Source: Guillardia theta CCMP2712 (Eukaryota; Cryptophyceae; Pyrenomonadales; Geminigeraceae). From it: 33,438 nt of DNA. The position numbers and the translations under genes were made by a program. Below are positions 11,201-20,095 of this stretch, in pieces. The notes beneath the pieces were generated by a model, which made no database searches, was not told where the DNA came from, and was given only the letters and a program-made list of their open reading frames with translations. How positions within the stretch are numbered: the stretch's first letter is position 1; each line of letters opens with the position of its first letter. Location of the stretch: assembly GCF_000315625.1 (NCBI RefSeq), contig NW_005434567.1, positions 139,019-172,456 on the forward strand, read 5' to 3'.

Positions 11201-12055
11201 GCGGCGGAGGAGGAGGGGGTCAGGCTTCAGGCGGAGTTTGAAATATCCTTGCTCGCATCCGACTTACTGGAAGTCGCCAGCATTGTCTACCCGACCATGG
11301 ACTTGTCGGAGAGGAAAGATCCTCCTCCTCCTCCTTCGCTTCCTCCTCCTCCCGTCTCGTCCCAGGACGAAGTAGACTTGGTCGATGCCCCTCCCAGGGA
11401 TGAGAAGACCCGTCCTCCTCCTCCGCTCTACTTCAGCGATCGGCAAGAGGAGGACAAGGGAGTCAACAATCCTGATGGTAAGAATGTCACGGCGAAGATG
11501 GATGAAGGAGACAAACATCCTGGATACCTTCCTGTACTTGTCGAGGATGAGAAGGCCAATGAGGAGGAAAGGAGAGTGGACAAGAAGGATGAGGAAAGGA
11601 AGCAGGAAGAGGAGAGAAAACAGCGGGAAGAGCAGGTAAAAGAGGAAGAGAGGAGAGAGGCAAAGAGGAAGGAAGAACAGAGAAGGGAAGAGGAGAAGAA
11701 GAAAGAGGAGGAAACAAGGAAACAAGAAGAAGAAAGGAAAAGGCAGCAGGTGAAGCAAGATGAAGCGAAGAAAAACGCGGAGATGGAGGAAGCGAGGAAG
11801 GAGAAAGCGAAGAAGAAGGAGGAGGAGGAGATGGCCAGGAAAGAACGAGAGAAGGAAGAAGAGGAAAGGAGGGAGCATGAGGAGAGGAGAAAGGAGGAAG
11901 AAAGGAAGAAGCAAGAAGAGCAGCGGAGGGAAGCAGAGGAAGAAGAACGGAGACAGAAGGAGGAGGTGGAAAGAAATCAAAAGCGGGGAGACAACGAGCA
12001 GAACCCCGCGGGGGACGAGAAGCAGCAAGGCGAGGCTCCAAAGGACGGCGAGTGA
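8286..12055 (+). CDS. Calpain-7-like protein, predicted inactive, with two MIT domains
   Basis: Three exons (8286-8461, 8709-9828, 10079-12055) give about 1090 residues. The introns are GT-AG and phases match (phase 2, then phase 0). Residues 1-70 and about 79-142 are MIT three-helix domains, which bind ESCRT-III tails. Residues about 215-600 align with the calpain-7 protease core (WERRFGKSLISRSIYP, WACLYEKAY, LHALCGWIPE), followed by two C2-like beta-sandwiches beginning APQYLIRF and NPMFRLEC. By alignment the catalytic Cys is His295 (SHSF where the family has DCSF), the His is Met475 (PSEMTFAVL) and the Asn is Ser495 (LKLKSAD), so proteolysis is unlikely. A Pro-rich linker leads to a tail of about 200 Glu/Lys/Arg residues, probably a single long helix, not found in animal CAPN7. 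The protein probably acts at endosomal membranes as an ESCRT-linked scaffold. The start ATG has a good context (GCCATGG). The exon 2/3 junction lies beside a poly-Gly tract and is less certain. Confidence 0.85.
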
Positions 12056-12402
12056 TGATGACGGCGATGATGAAGATGCGGAGGCAGCAGGAATTGGATC
12101 GTAAGCGACGAGCTTGAAGAGGAGGAGCAGCAGGAGCCAATGGATCTCTCGTTTCTGCTGTGATTGTTTTCATTATTAACATAAGTGATATGTAGAAATC
12201 CCTTCCTCTCTCCCATCCCCAAGTGCCCACACCCCCTCCCCGGACAAAATCCTCCTCCTCCTCCTCCTCTTCCTCCTCCTCTCCTCCTCCTTCTCCATCT
12301 CCTCCTCCTCCTCCTTCTCCTCCTCCTCCTCCTCCTCCTTCTCCTTCTCCTCCTCCTCCTCGTCATCAACATGATCGTAGCAGCATGACAATTTTCACGC
12401 GT
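12056..12402. other. Convergent 3' ends with (CTC)n tract
   Basis: This short space separates the calpain-like stop (+) from the eIF4E-like stop (-). About 12250-12360 is a long CTC/CTT triplet tract that gives open frames of poly-Ser, poly-Pro or poly-Leu on one strand and poly-Glu or poly-Arg on the other. I reject these as genes. Confidence 0.7.
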
Positions 12403-15400
12403 TCAAAAGAATAATCCCCTTCCACCCTGCGTCCGCCCATTCTCCTCCTCCTCCTCCCCCTCCTCCTCAGCTTTCATCGACGCTGGTGAACTTGGCAGTA
12501 CGTCAGAGCCGCAACTTCCCCCTCCTACAGTCACCTGGAGATCCTCCTTCCTCTCTCCCTCTTCGACCTCCTTGTCCTTCCCCGTGCTTGGGCTCAAGTT
12601 GCCCGCACTGAGGCCCATCAGAGGACGCAGCTCCTGCATGGCTTCCAAGCTTTCCCAAACATACAGAGGAGGGTCCTGAGGAAAGAGCATGAGCGAGAGG
12701 AAGGGAGGAGGACGGAGAAGAGGAAGCGGAAAGGGGAGGGGGGGGGGCGGAGAAAGGGGAATCATAGTGCAGCGAGGAAACGGGGGGGCAGGGCGATAAG
12801 GAAGGTGGAGAGGGAAGGGGAGGGGGGGATGGGGCGAGGGCAGTAAGGACAAGGACGCGAGGAGGGAAATGGAGAAGGAACGGGGAAGAGACAAGGGTTG
12901 TCAAGATAAGAGGGAGAGAAAAAGGAAAGAGGTATAGGAGACCGAACGAACAACGACTCAGAAGAAAGGAAATTAAAATCAACAGAGGACAGAGCAAAAC
13001 AAAAGAGAGCAGGCGCAGGAGTGAGGAGCGAAGAAGATTCCGTGTGAATGAATTTCTTACCTTGCTACGATCATTCTTAAGATCTTGGAGCCGTTGAATG
13101 CCTGATTGGAACTGTTTTAGATTGCGAAAACTGAATGGCTGAAAACCCCAGCACAGAGAAAAGGAAGATGTAACATGCCATTATCATTACCATCATCATC
13201 ATCACCAACAACAACAACAACAATATCAACATCAACATCATCTTTTTTATCATCATCTCACTGTATCTTCTTGGCTCGTCATCGTGCGGCAGGGAGCATG
13301 AATGTCGTTTGTACTCGATCTGGGCCAACCTCAGCAAGTCAAAGAAGAAGCAAACAACAGGAGGAGGAAGGGAGGAGGAGGAGGGGAGGAGGAGGAGGGA
13401 AACGTTGCAGCAGAAGAACCAAGACGAGGAAGATAGTTGAACTCACCACTGTGTTCTTTGGGAGGCTCAAAACTTCTAATATCGCCCTCCTCAAACGCAG
13501 AGTCCCCTGTCGATCGCTGGAAAGGATTAGAGAGCAAATTAGATCACGGGCAACAAATTAGATCACGAGCAAATTAGTATCACTGCACGGTGCAGAGGAG
13601 CAAGGAACAATGCAATTCGAGATTGTGATGGCGGTGTACACAAGACATTACTGACCTATTGGGGAGTACAGATTTGTTTGCAAAGGTGGAGAACGCACAA
13701 TCAAGAAAGGGAAGGAGATCGAACCAGCGCAAAAGTTGCGTCGAGTGAGAATACATCCAAGGCAACGAGAGACAACACGAGACAGCGAGGCAATAATCCG
13801 TCCACACTTGTCACTGCACGCAAACACACAACACACAATTGCACGCAACAACAGACTACAAGAGACATGTAAGAGCTTCACCGGTGATCGCACCATACTG
13901 AGAGAACATCCTCCTCTGGCCGGCTGCAGTCGCATCATCCCCAGCAGGAACACGGGTTAGCACAAGATCTACCTCGTCACAATTGCTCCGCAGAAATCCT
14001 GACTCATGTTGTGAGCTCCGCCTGTAGGATAAAATCAGGCAAAGAGGAAGCTACGAAGTAGCGCAAGGAGCAGCAGCAACGAAGCTGTGAGGAGGAAGGA
14101 GGAATACCCAAGGACGAGAAAATGAATAAGTGAAGGACAGCAGCAGCAGCAAAGAAACAAGGCAAGTGAGAAACGCAACGGCGTACTCCATCAGCTTCCT
14201 GACATTTATCCACAACTTCGGCAGGGGAGATCTCACGACAACATTGTCATATATGGAGAGCGGGTCAAGATGTGCCGACCAAGGAAACATGCAAGCTCAA
14301 TCAGCTGTTCCTGTCTCTCACCGATGCACGCTAGAATGACTTCCTCCCAAAACCTCGACGCCAGACCCTTCCTCAACCTCAGCGTCCACTGACAAGGAAC
14401 TACTTCAGTCTTCCCCCCCCCAAAAGAAACAAGACCCTTTTCCCCATTCTCCGCTCTCCTCCTCTTCACCTTCCCTCCTCCCATGTTCGCCGGGTCGTCG
14501 GGAAACGGTTTGATCCCATCCTGTCAATGCTATCATACTGCCATCCACCATAGCACTCCCTTCCTCCCTTCCTCCCTTCTCGCTGCTCCTCATCGTTCTC
14601 CTCCTCCTTTTCTCCTCGTTCTCCTCTTCCTCCTCGTCCTCCTCCTCCATTCTCTGTCCTTAGTCCTCCGTGCTCTGTCCCCCCTCTACCTACCCGGAAC
14701 AAGCAGCAGTCGAAGTTGGTTGACATCTCGTTTGGCCTGACGAGATGGTCGTAGATACTCCAGAACTCCTCGACCGTGTTGAAGGAGGGCGTGCTGTAAA
14801 GCTCACTCTCTGCCTGTTCTCCGACGTCAGACCTCAGGACAGGGCACGAGCCGTGTCGCCTCCTCCTACCCTCTCCGATGACTGCGAGTCCTCTTCGTCA
14901 TTGTTTGCGATGAAGTAGAACCTGTCAGTCAGAGTCATCAGTGGAGGGAGAGAGAAGAAGGGGGAAGGGGGGGGGTGGAGCTAGTGGAAGGGCTACCAGA
15001 GGGAGGAGGGAACGCGGAGGAGGGGAAAAGGAATCAGCAGCTGCATATGACGAGAGTACATGGAATCATCGCAAGCTGGAACAATGAGAAGTTGGACAAG
15101 ACTGAGATTTAAAACGAGGATGAGGGTGAGAGGAGAAGGATCAGGGGCAAGGGCAGGAGCAAGGGCGGGAGTCAGGGCAGCAGGAGGACGAGGAGCAGGA
15201 GGAGCAGGAGGAGCAGGAGGAGCAGGAGGAGCAGACGGAAGGAGGTCGCAGACCTGAACGTGTGAGCTAGCTGGTGCACGTCCATGTCATCATTCAGGAC
15301 GTCAAACATTCCCGTCGCCTGGCGGGACATCAAAGGCCGACATAAGACATCGTGCACGCCGGGAGCGATGGCGCACAGAGCAGCAACAACGGCGAGTGAT

Positions 15401-15429
15401 AGCAAACGTGTACAAGTTGCAGTATGCAT
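12403..15429 (-). CDS. eIF4E-family protein with N-terminal signal peptide
   Basis: Exons (minus strand order): 15254-15429, 14870-14921, 14694-14813, 14470-14520, 14322-14388, 13973-14021, about 13784-13813 (3' end uncertain), 13447-13516, 13061-13138, 12403-12675; about 321 residues. Boundaries are GT-AG and phases agree, apart from the weak seventh donor. Residues 1-28 form a signal peptide (hydrophobic LLSLAVVAALCAIA). The eIF4E fold follows: LAHTFRFYFIANND, then FNTVEEFWSIYDHLVRPNE, CCLFRDGIKP, GGGKWTLRLRKGLASRFW, DFCGAIVT and LRRAILEVLSLPKNTV. It is closest to the class II (4EHP/nCBP) type. The three Trp residues that contact the cap in human eIF4E (56, 102, 166) are not conserved: no aromatic in the SSERAESE segment, Pro123, and a non-aromatic near 182. 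A roughly 115-residue C-terminal extension is Glu-rich at its end. In a cryptophyte the presequence suggests the periplastidal compartment, whose ribosomes translate nucleomorph mRNA. Target and cap affinity are inferences. Confidence 0.8.
13176..13250 (+). repeat. ATC/AAC triplet-rich tract in an intron
   Basis: Interrupted ATC, AAC and ATCAAC units lie inside the intron between exons eight and nine of the eIF4E-like gene. They have no coding significance. Confidence 0.7.
15187..15240 (+). repeat. (GGAGCA)n hexanucleotide repeat in intron 1 of the eIF4E-like gene
   Basis: Several GGAGCA units lie just inside the first intron, immediately downstream of the exon encoding the presequence. On the sense strand they read as a pyrimidine-rich (TGCTCC)n, which is why the first open frame runs on as poly-Leu past the splice site. 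A related tract sits in intron 2 of the starch synthase gene (28394-28456). Confidence 0.75.
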
Positions 15430-15838
15430 TGAGTGGCATCGAAAACTATATAAGCAATCGATGTCGACTTATCTCCGGGCAACGGCTATCGAAAGCAACA
15501 TGTTTCCCACACTATTTGTTTCCAGTTCATCGCAACAGCAATCATCATGGTCATCACCATCATCATCATATGCATAGGCGCCAATGCAACATCGATGCCG
15601 ATAACGACATCATTGGCATAGTTTCCACCATCTACGCCCACAGCAAGTCTGTCCTGCATCTTCACCCCTCCCTCCCTTCCTCATCTTCCCAATCTCCTTT
15701 CTCACCATTTTCGATGTAGCACGAGCTCGAAGGGTCGGGGTGGGGGTGTTGACACTATCAATAGGGGGTGGGGGTATTAGCAACATCCTGAAATGAAGCA
15801 CTAATCGGCTCACTACTAGACATTTGCTGCCCTTCTCG
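15430..15838. other. Upstream region of the eIF4E-like gene
   Basis: No gene is seen. It has CAT/CAC-rich patches around 15540-15575 and short GGGGTGGGGGT-type repeats near 15740-15775, just before the GC-rich island. It presumably contains the eIF4E-like promoter, but I recognise no motif. Confidence 0.35.
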
Positions 15839-16770
15839 TCCCGGGCCCAGCGTTCAAGTTGCAACCGTGACGCCGGGGCCGCGGCCACTGAGCGCGGCCG
15901 CCGGGACTGAGTCCGACTCCCAGTCACGGTCCGCAACTTGGAAACGGCGCCCGCCGGGCCCCCGCGGGCGGCCGGGCGGCCGGGTCGCCGCTGCACGCCG
16001 GGCCGGGCCGCAATCGGATCCGGGCCGGGCGCCCGCCCGCGGCAATCCGAATCATTCATTGAATCAGCGGCCGGGTACTATAGCACTCGCGGCAAGTCAA
16101 GAATCAGCTACTGGTTCAGTGACCGGCCGGGCTGGCACAGCGGCACGACTCGGACTCGGTGCCCCGCTGCGAACTCAGATTCGGAAGTTCGCCGGCTTGA
16201 AGATCCAAGTCAAACCGGCCCCGCTGGAAGTTGAACTCAGTGACCGTACGGTCGAACGGTCACCCGGGTTTCGAGGCGGGCCGGGCAGGCCTGTGAGTCA
16301 CAACCGGGCCGAGTGACCGTGGCAGTACGGTGGCCGGGCGTGACCGTGCCTCAGACTCTTCGGAGTGCGGCCCACTGCAATGCCCGGCCACTGAACCGTG
16401 ACTCCCGGGCCGTAAGCGGTTTCCGTATCGTGTACAGTGCCATGATTCGCAACAGCCGCTGAGCCGCCGCGCCCCGGCCCGGCGCCCCGGCGGCCGGCGG
16501 GGCGGGGCCCGCCGCCGCCTCAGTGCGCCTCGGAGGCTGAGTCAGTCTCAGTCCGATCTCCAAACGCCGCCGCCCGGCTGGGCCGGCCTCGCCGAGTCCG
16601 AGTCAAGCCGGCCGCCGGACCGTACCGGCCCCGGTCAAGCCGGGCCCCGCGGCTCCAACCACTCAGTGAACAGCCGGAGTCAGGTTCACCCTCCGACTCG
16701 GCCGCACGGGCCGGGCGCGGCTTGGCCCAGTGGACCGTCGGACCATGAGTCATCGGAGTCATGAGTCACA
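15839..16770. repeat. GC-rich island with restricted vocabulary
   Basis: About 930 bp of very GC-rich, CpG-rich sequence is built largely from a few short words: CCGGGCC/GGCCGG, GACTC/GAGTC, CACTGAG/CTCAGTG and GTGACCGT/ACGGTCAC. Edges with the flanking DNA are fairly sharp. No tandem period is obvious and no coding frame is convincing; the Pro/Arg/Gly/Ala-rich frames on both strands are composition effects. Similar islands lie at 20715-21260 and 25200-25990, with short pieces at about 670-770 and 26155-26245. Confidence 0.75.
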
Positions 16771-17049
16771 TTGTAAACGGGGGCCGCTGAGGGATGTCAG
16801 CATGCTGTTCAGAACGATGCGGTTTAGGGACGCTGGGCTCTCGAAGGATATCTTACAGTAGTATTTTACTACAAGAATAAAACTAAGTTCTAATCAGCAA
16901 GGCACTAAGAATCTGTTTGCAAGCAATCGAGAAGCTTCCTTCGTACAGTAAAGACCCTGTAAGAGGTCGTTCCAGAATGCTGACATCCCTCCTCCCTTCA
17001 AATCCGGACCTCCCTCCCGACGCCTTCCCAACCTCTTTCCCTTGCCACC

Positions 17050-17322
17050 ATGACCACCGCCAGAGCCCTCGAGACCAAGAGCATTCACTTCCTCGCCCTC
17101 CACCCTCTCCTCGGCTATCAGCCCGTCGACCTCCACATCCCCGTCTCCTACTCCCCCGAGGAGGAGAAGGCCTGCTTCGCAAGGCCTTCTCGTGTTGATC
17201 AGCGCAGCCTCTCCTCGTGCGACCGCAACATGATCAGGGCAGCGGCGTGGGTGCTGTGCATGAACGTGGCGTCGACGATACTTGTGGGAGCCATGGGAGT
17301 AGCGATGGGGATGATCCACTAG
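17050..17322 (+). CDS. Small tail-anchored membrane protein, copy 1
   Basis: A 90-residue protein starts in an ideal context (GCCACCATGACC). The N-terminal 60 residues are soluble, with the conserved stretch IHFLALHPLLGYQPVDLHIP followed by VSYSPEEEKACF; residues about 63-88 form a single hydrophobic segment (MIRAAAWVLCMNVASTILVG and onward) ending in GMIH. This fits a C-terminal membrane anchor with the N-terminus in the cytosol. I do not recognise the family. The conserved core is shared with a divergent paralogue at 20096-20521. An AATAAA lies about 120 bp after the stop. The protein sequence is identical to copy 3. Confidence 0.8.
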   Translation: MTTARALETKSIHFLALHPLLGYQPVDLHIPVSYSPEEEKACFARPSRVDQRSLSSCDRNMIRAAAWVLCMNVASTILVGAMGVAMGMIH

Positions 17323-17439
17323 CAGAGGGAGTGCGCGGGTATGCTAGAGCGGGATGTATGAGTAGGAAGCTCTTTGGAGAACGGGGTGTACAGAGAGGGT
17401 AGTGTGTAACATATGAGATGGAACATGAGGTGTTGTTGT

Positions 17440-17445
17440 AATAAA
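17440..17445 (+). terminator. Poly(A) signal, copy 1
   Basis: AATAAA about 120 bp beyond the stop, in a 3' UTR nearly identical to that of copy 2. Confidence 0.6.
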
Positions 17446-17459
17446 GATGTTTGCTCTGA

Positions 17460-17969
17460 GATTATAGACTGAATCTGTGGTTTGTCACGCTGGTTTGAGG
17501 CCTTCATGCCTGCTTTTTGTCAGGTTGGGTCAGGTTGGGTTTTCTGTGTGCCCTCAGCGTGTAATCTGTCTCGTCTTATTTGGTCCATGCAGCGGCATGC
17601 GCCTGTCGAACGTGCTCTTCAAGAAAAACTGATGTTGGAAGCATACAGATTACTGACGACAGCAATCTGCTTCCTATTCCAAGCTTGGGCGGCGAGTTGC
17701 AAGAATCGAATCTTTCCGGCAAGAGAAAACAGTGCCATCGACTAAGGAGTAGCAAGCTGAGCCGAGTCGCAGTGAGCTCCTTTTCCAAACACGATAGGTT
17801 TGGACATGACAGCGAGGTTTTTCTATGCTTACGACAGACGTCTCAGTCAGATGTGATGCTAGAAATATGTTGATTTTCACAGTAAAGCAAGGATTCCCTT
17901 TAATTGGACCAGACATTCTCCTGCCATATCACTAGCAGGCAACAAACTCAAACGAAACAAATCGAAGCA
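17460..17969. other. Spacer of the inverted repeat
   Basis: About 510 bp of unique sequence lies between the convergent 3' ends of copies 1 and 2. It contains a short direct repeat (GTCAGGTTGG twice near 17520). No gene is supported. Confidence 0.4.
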
Positions 17970-17976
17970 AATATCT

Positions 17977-17982
17977 TTATTG
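17977..17982 (-). terminator. Poly(A) signal, copy 2
   Basis: AATAAA on the minus strand, matching the position of the copy 1 signal within the inverted repeat. Confidence 0.6.
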
Positions 17983-18098
17983 CAACAACACCTCATGTTC
18001 CATCTCATATGTTACACACTACCCTCTCTGTACACCCCGTTCTCCAAAAAGCTTCCTACTCATACATCCCGCTCTAGCATACCCGCGCACTCCCTCTA

Positions 18099-18371
18099 CT
18101 AGTGGATCATCCCCATCGCTACTCCCATGGCTCCCACAAGTATCGTCGACGCCACGTTCATGCACAGCACCCACGCTGCTGCCCTGATCATGTTGCGGTC
18201 GCACGAGGAGAGGCTGCGCTGATCAACACGAGAAGGCCTTGCGAAGCAGGCCTTCTCCTCCTCGGGGGAGTAGGAGACGGGGATGTGGAGGTCGACGGGC
18301 TGATAGCCGAGGAGAGGGTGGAGGGCGAGGAAGTGAAGGCTCTTGGTCTCGAGGGCTCTGGCGGTGGTCAT
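18099..18371 (-). CDS. Small tail-anchored membrane protein, copy 2
   Basis: This inverted copy also encodes 90 residues, differing from copies 1 and 3 by one visible change (Ile12 to Leu). The start context is GCGACCATGACC. Its 3' UTR matches copy 1 almost throughout. It is divergent from copy 3: their start codons are 267 bp apart, so the two may share a bidirectional promoter. The long opposite-strand frame at 18102-18536 is a shadow. Confidence 0.8.
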   Translation of the reverse strand: MTTARALETKSLHFLALHPLLGYQPVDLHIPVSYSPEEEKACFARPSRVDQRSLSSCDRNMIRAAAWVLCMNVASTILVGAMGVAMGMIH

Positions 18372-18638
18372 GGTCGCAAGGGAAAGAGGTTGGGAAGGAG
18401 GTCCGGATTTGAAGGGAGGAGGGATGTCAGCATGACGGTCGGAGCAGTTGCAGAAGCTCTGGAACGACCTCTTACAGGGTCTTTACTGTACGAAGGAAGC
18501 TTCTCGAATGCTTTCAAGAAGCTGACGCTGAGATGACATCTCAAGAGATCTAAACTTGTAGTAAACTACCACTGTAAGATCCACAGAAAAACCTCTACCT
18601 CCCTCCCGACGCCTTCCCAACCTCCTCCCCTTGCCACC
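18372..18638. promoter_or_regulatory. Candidate bidirectional promoter between copies 2 and 3
   Basis: A 267-bp divergent intergenic region separates two start codons. The copy 2 side keeps the leader found upstream of copy 1. The copy 3 side resembles copy 1 only in the last 45 bp or so before the ATG (CTCCCTCCCGACGCCTTCCC). No TATA box is obvious. The promoter role is inferred from gene arrangement alone. Confidence 0.35.
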
Positions 18639-18911
18639 ATGACCACCGCCAGAGCCCTCGAGACCAAGAGCATTCACTTCCTCGCCCTCCACCCTCTCCT
18701 CGGCTATCAGCCCGTCGACCTCCACATCCCCGTCTCCTACTCCCCCGAGGAGGAGAAGGCCTGCTTCGCAAGGCCGTCTCGTGTTGATCAGCGCAGCCTC
18801 TCCTCGTGCGACCGCAACATGATCAGGGCAGCGGCGTGGGTGCTGTGCATGAACGTGGCGTCGACGATACTTGTGGGAGCCATGGGAGTAGCGATGGGGA
18901 TGATCCACTAG
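18639..18911 (+). CDS. Small tail-anchored membrane protein, copy 3
   Basis: Encodes the same 90 residues as copy 1, starting in GCCACCATGACC; one silent difference is visible (CCT to CCG). Its 3' UTR follows copy 1 for about 45 bp after the stop and then diverges, with its own AATAAA at 19045-19050. So copy 3 matches copy 1 best in the coding region while copies 1 and 2 match best in the 3' UTR. Confidence 0.8.
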   Translation: MTTARALETKSIHFLALHPLLGYQPVDLHIPVSYSPEEEKACFARPSRVDQRSLSSCDRNMIRAAAWVLCMNVASTILVGAMGVAMGMIH

Positions 18912-19044
18912 CAGAGGGAGTGCGCGGGTATGCTAGAGCGGGATGTATAAGTAGAATGCTGTTTTTGAGAAGACAGCGGTGTACAGAGAGGGTAGTGATC
19001 AGGTAGGATGTACCATACAGGCTATTAACGTGATGTTTTTATAC

Positions 19045-19050
19045 AATAAA
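19045..19050 (+). terminator. Poly(A) signal, copy 3
   Basis: AATAAA about 135 bp after the stop, in a 3' UTR that differs from those of copies 1 and 2. Confidence 0.6.
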
Positions 19051-19059
19051 GAATGCTAC

Positions 19060-20090
19060 TGTAATTGTTTGTTTTTGCGATCAATGGAAAGTGCGTTCTA
19101 GTGGAATTCCCACAAACATTTCAAAGTCGACTATCTACATGACACTTACTGGGTGTGCTCCTCGAAGCGGCGAGAAACAGCAATGGATAAGGGCATTGAA
19201 AAGCCGTGCAAGAGAAAAGAGACCAAAGAAGTGGGGGCGAGTTATTCGAGGCCAAAAGGCATTTGTTTGCAACTTCGTTACTACCATGATGGTCGTAGAC
19301 AGAAGCCCCCCGCTTCTAGTCATCAATGGAGAAGAACAGATAACATTCCAACAGTTGTTGTTCAGAGACAGCATGATACTTGACAGCTTGTTTGGAATAG
19401 CATCATTTCTCTTGTTTTGTCCTGCAATAGAATCACATTTCTCTTATTTGTCCTGCAATATAAGCATTATACTGGCACGCATGACGCCAAATAGCATATC
19501 AATGAATTTGCTGAAAGGCTAAAAAACAAGAAATGCACGAAAGACAACGGCTACAATAGAAAGTTGGGCACTGTTAATAGTTGGAACAGGTTAAAACAAG
19601 AAAGAATCTCCAACACAATTTGTCAGTGTCAGACAAGGCAACAATTTCACGAAGTCTCTGGAACAACTATCTTCGATCCGATCATCTGACAGTGCGCTGA
19701 TCTCAAACTCGACTAGCAATGGCTCCAAGACATGTCCGATCACAAACACGTACAAAAGCTCTGGAATCTCGAGCGCTCTTCAAAAAAGCTTGTTGATACG
19801 AAATCTGTTCGCCAAAGGCTGTCAACCGCGAAATCTGTTGCTGACCAGCAATAAAACCTCCATCGATGTTAAAGAAACACCATAGAGTCGGTTGAGGTGC
19901 AAGAAACGTTTCTTCGTTCAAGACAGGGCGCAAGCAGGGGTAAATAACATGTTGCATGGGCAAGAACAAAGAGCAAGCAGCAGAAAGTAGTTTTGCAAGA
20001 TTTCATTAAATTACTAGTCTACAAACGAGTAAAGAAAGGTAGAAAGATCAGGCGGGATCAGAGAGTTGGTCATTCGCATGATTGCAGGTC
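19060..20090. other. Gene-poor interval
   Basis: No gene I can support. A frame at 19091-19522 opens without an ATG and has no recognisable domain. An imperfect 30-bp direct repeat (CATTTCTCTT..GTCCTGCAATA) lies at about 19403-19462. Confidence 0.4.
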
Positions 20091-20095
20091 TAGAA

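Larger units (their letters stand above)
16925..18505. repeat. Large inverted repeat carrying two gene copies
   Basis: The arm at about 16925-17455 is repeated in reverse complement at about 17970-18505, with a unique spacer of roughly 515 bp. Each arm runs from a shared 5' leader (GAAGCTTCCTTCGTACAGTA) through a 90-codon gene to its AATAAA. The arms are nearly identical in the coding and 3' parts. In the leader the second arm has about 24 extra bp and lacks about 11 bp. Confidence 0.85.

Noticed and set aside
11264-12028. Leu/Phe-rich antisense frame of 254 codons
   Set aside because: It is the complement of the Glu/Lys/Arg tail of the calpain-like protein, so its hydrophobic look is a composition artefact.
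12185-12414. Poly-Leu, poly-Pro, poly-Ser and poly-Arg frames
   Set aside because: All come from the CTC triplet tract between two convergent genes.
14405-14726. Runs of Glu/Gly/Arg following CCLFR in the eIF4E-like gene
   Set aside because: These are intron translations. Splicing from GTAGGT (14693) to the acceptor before 14520 gives CCLFR-DGIKP, the expected eIF4E sequence.
18102-18536. Frames opposite the 90-residue gene copies (also 16894-17319 and 18483-18908)
   Set aside because: They are conserved only because the sense genes are duplicated; the sense frames have ideal start contexts, the paralogue match and a membrane segment.
19091-19522. 143-codon frame (+)
   Set aside because: Opens without an ATG, has no family likeness, and spans a small direct repeat.
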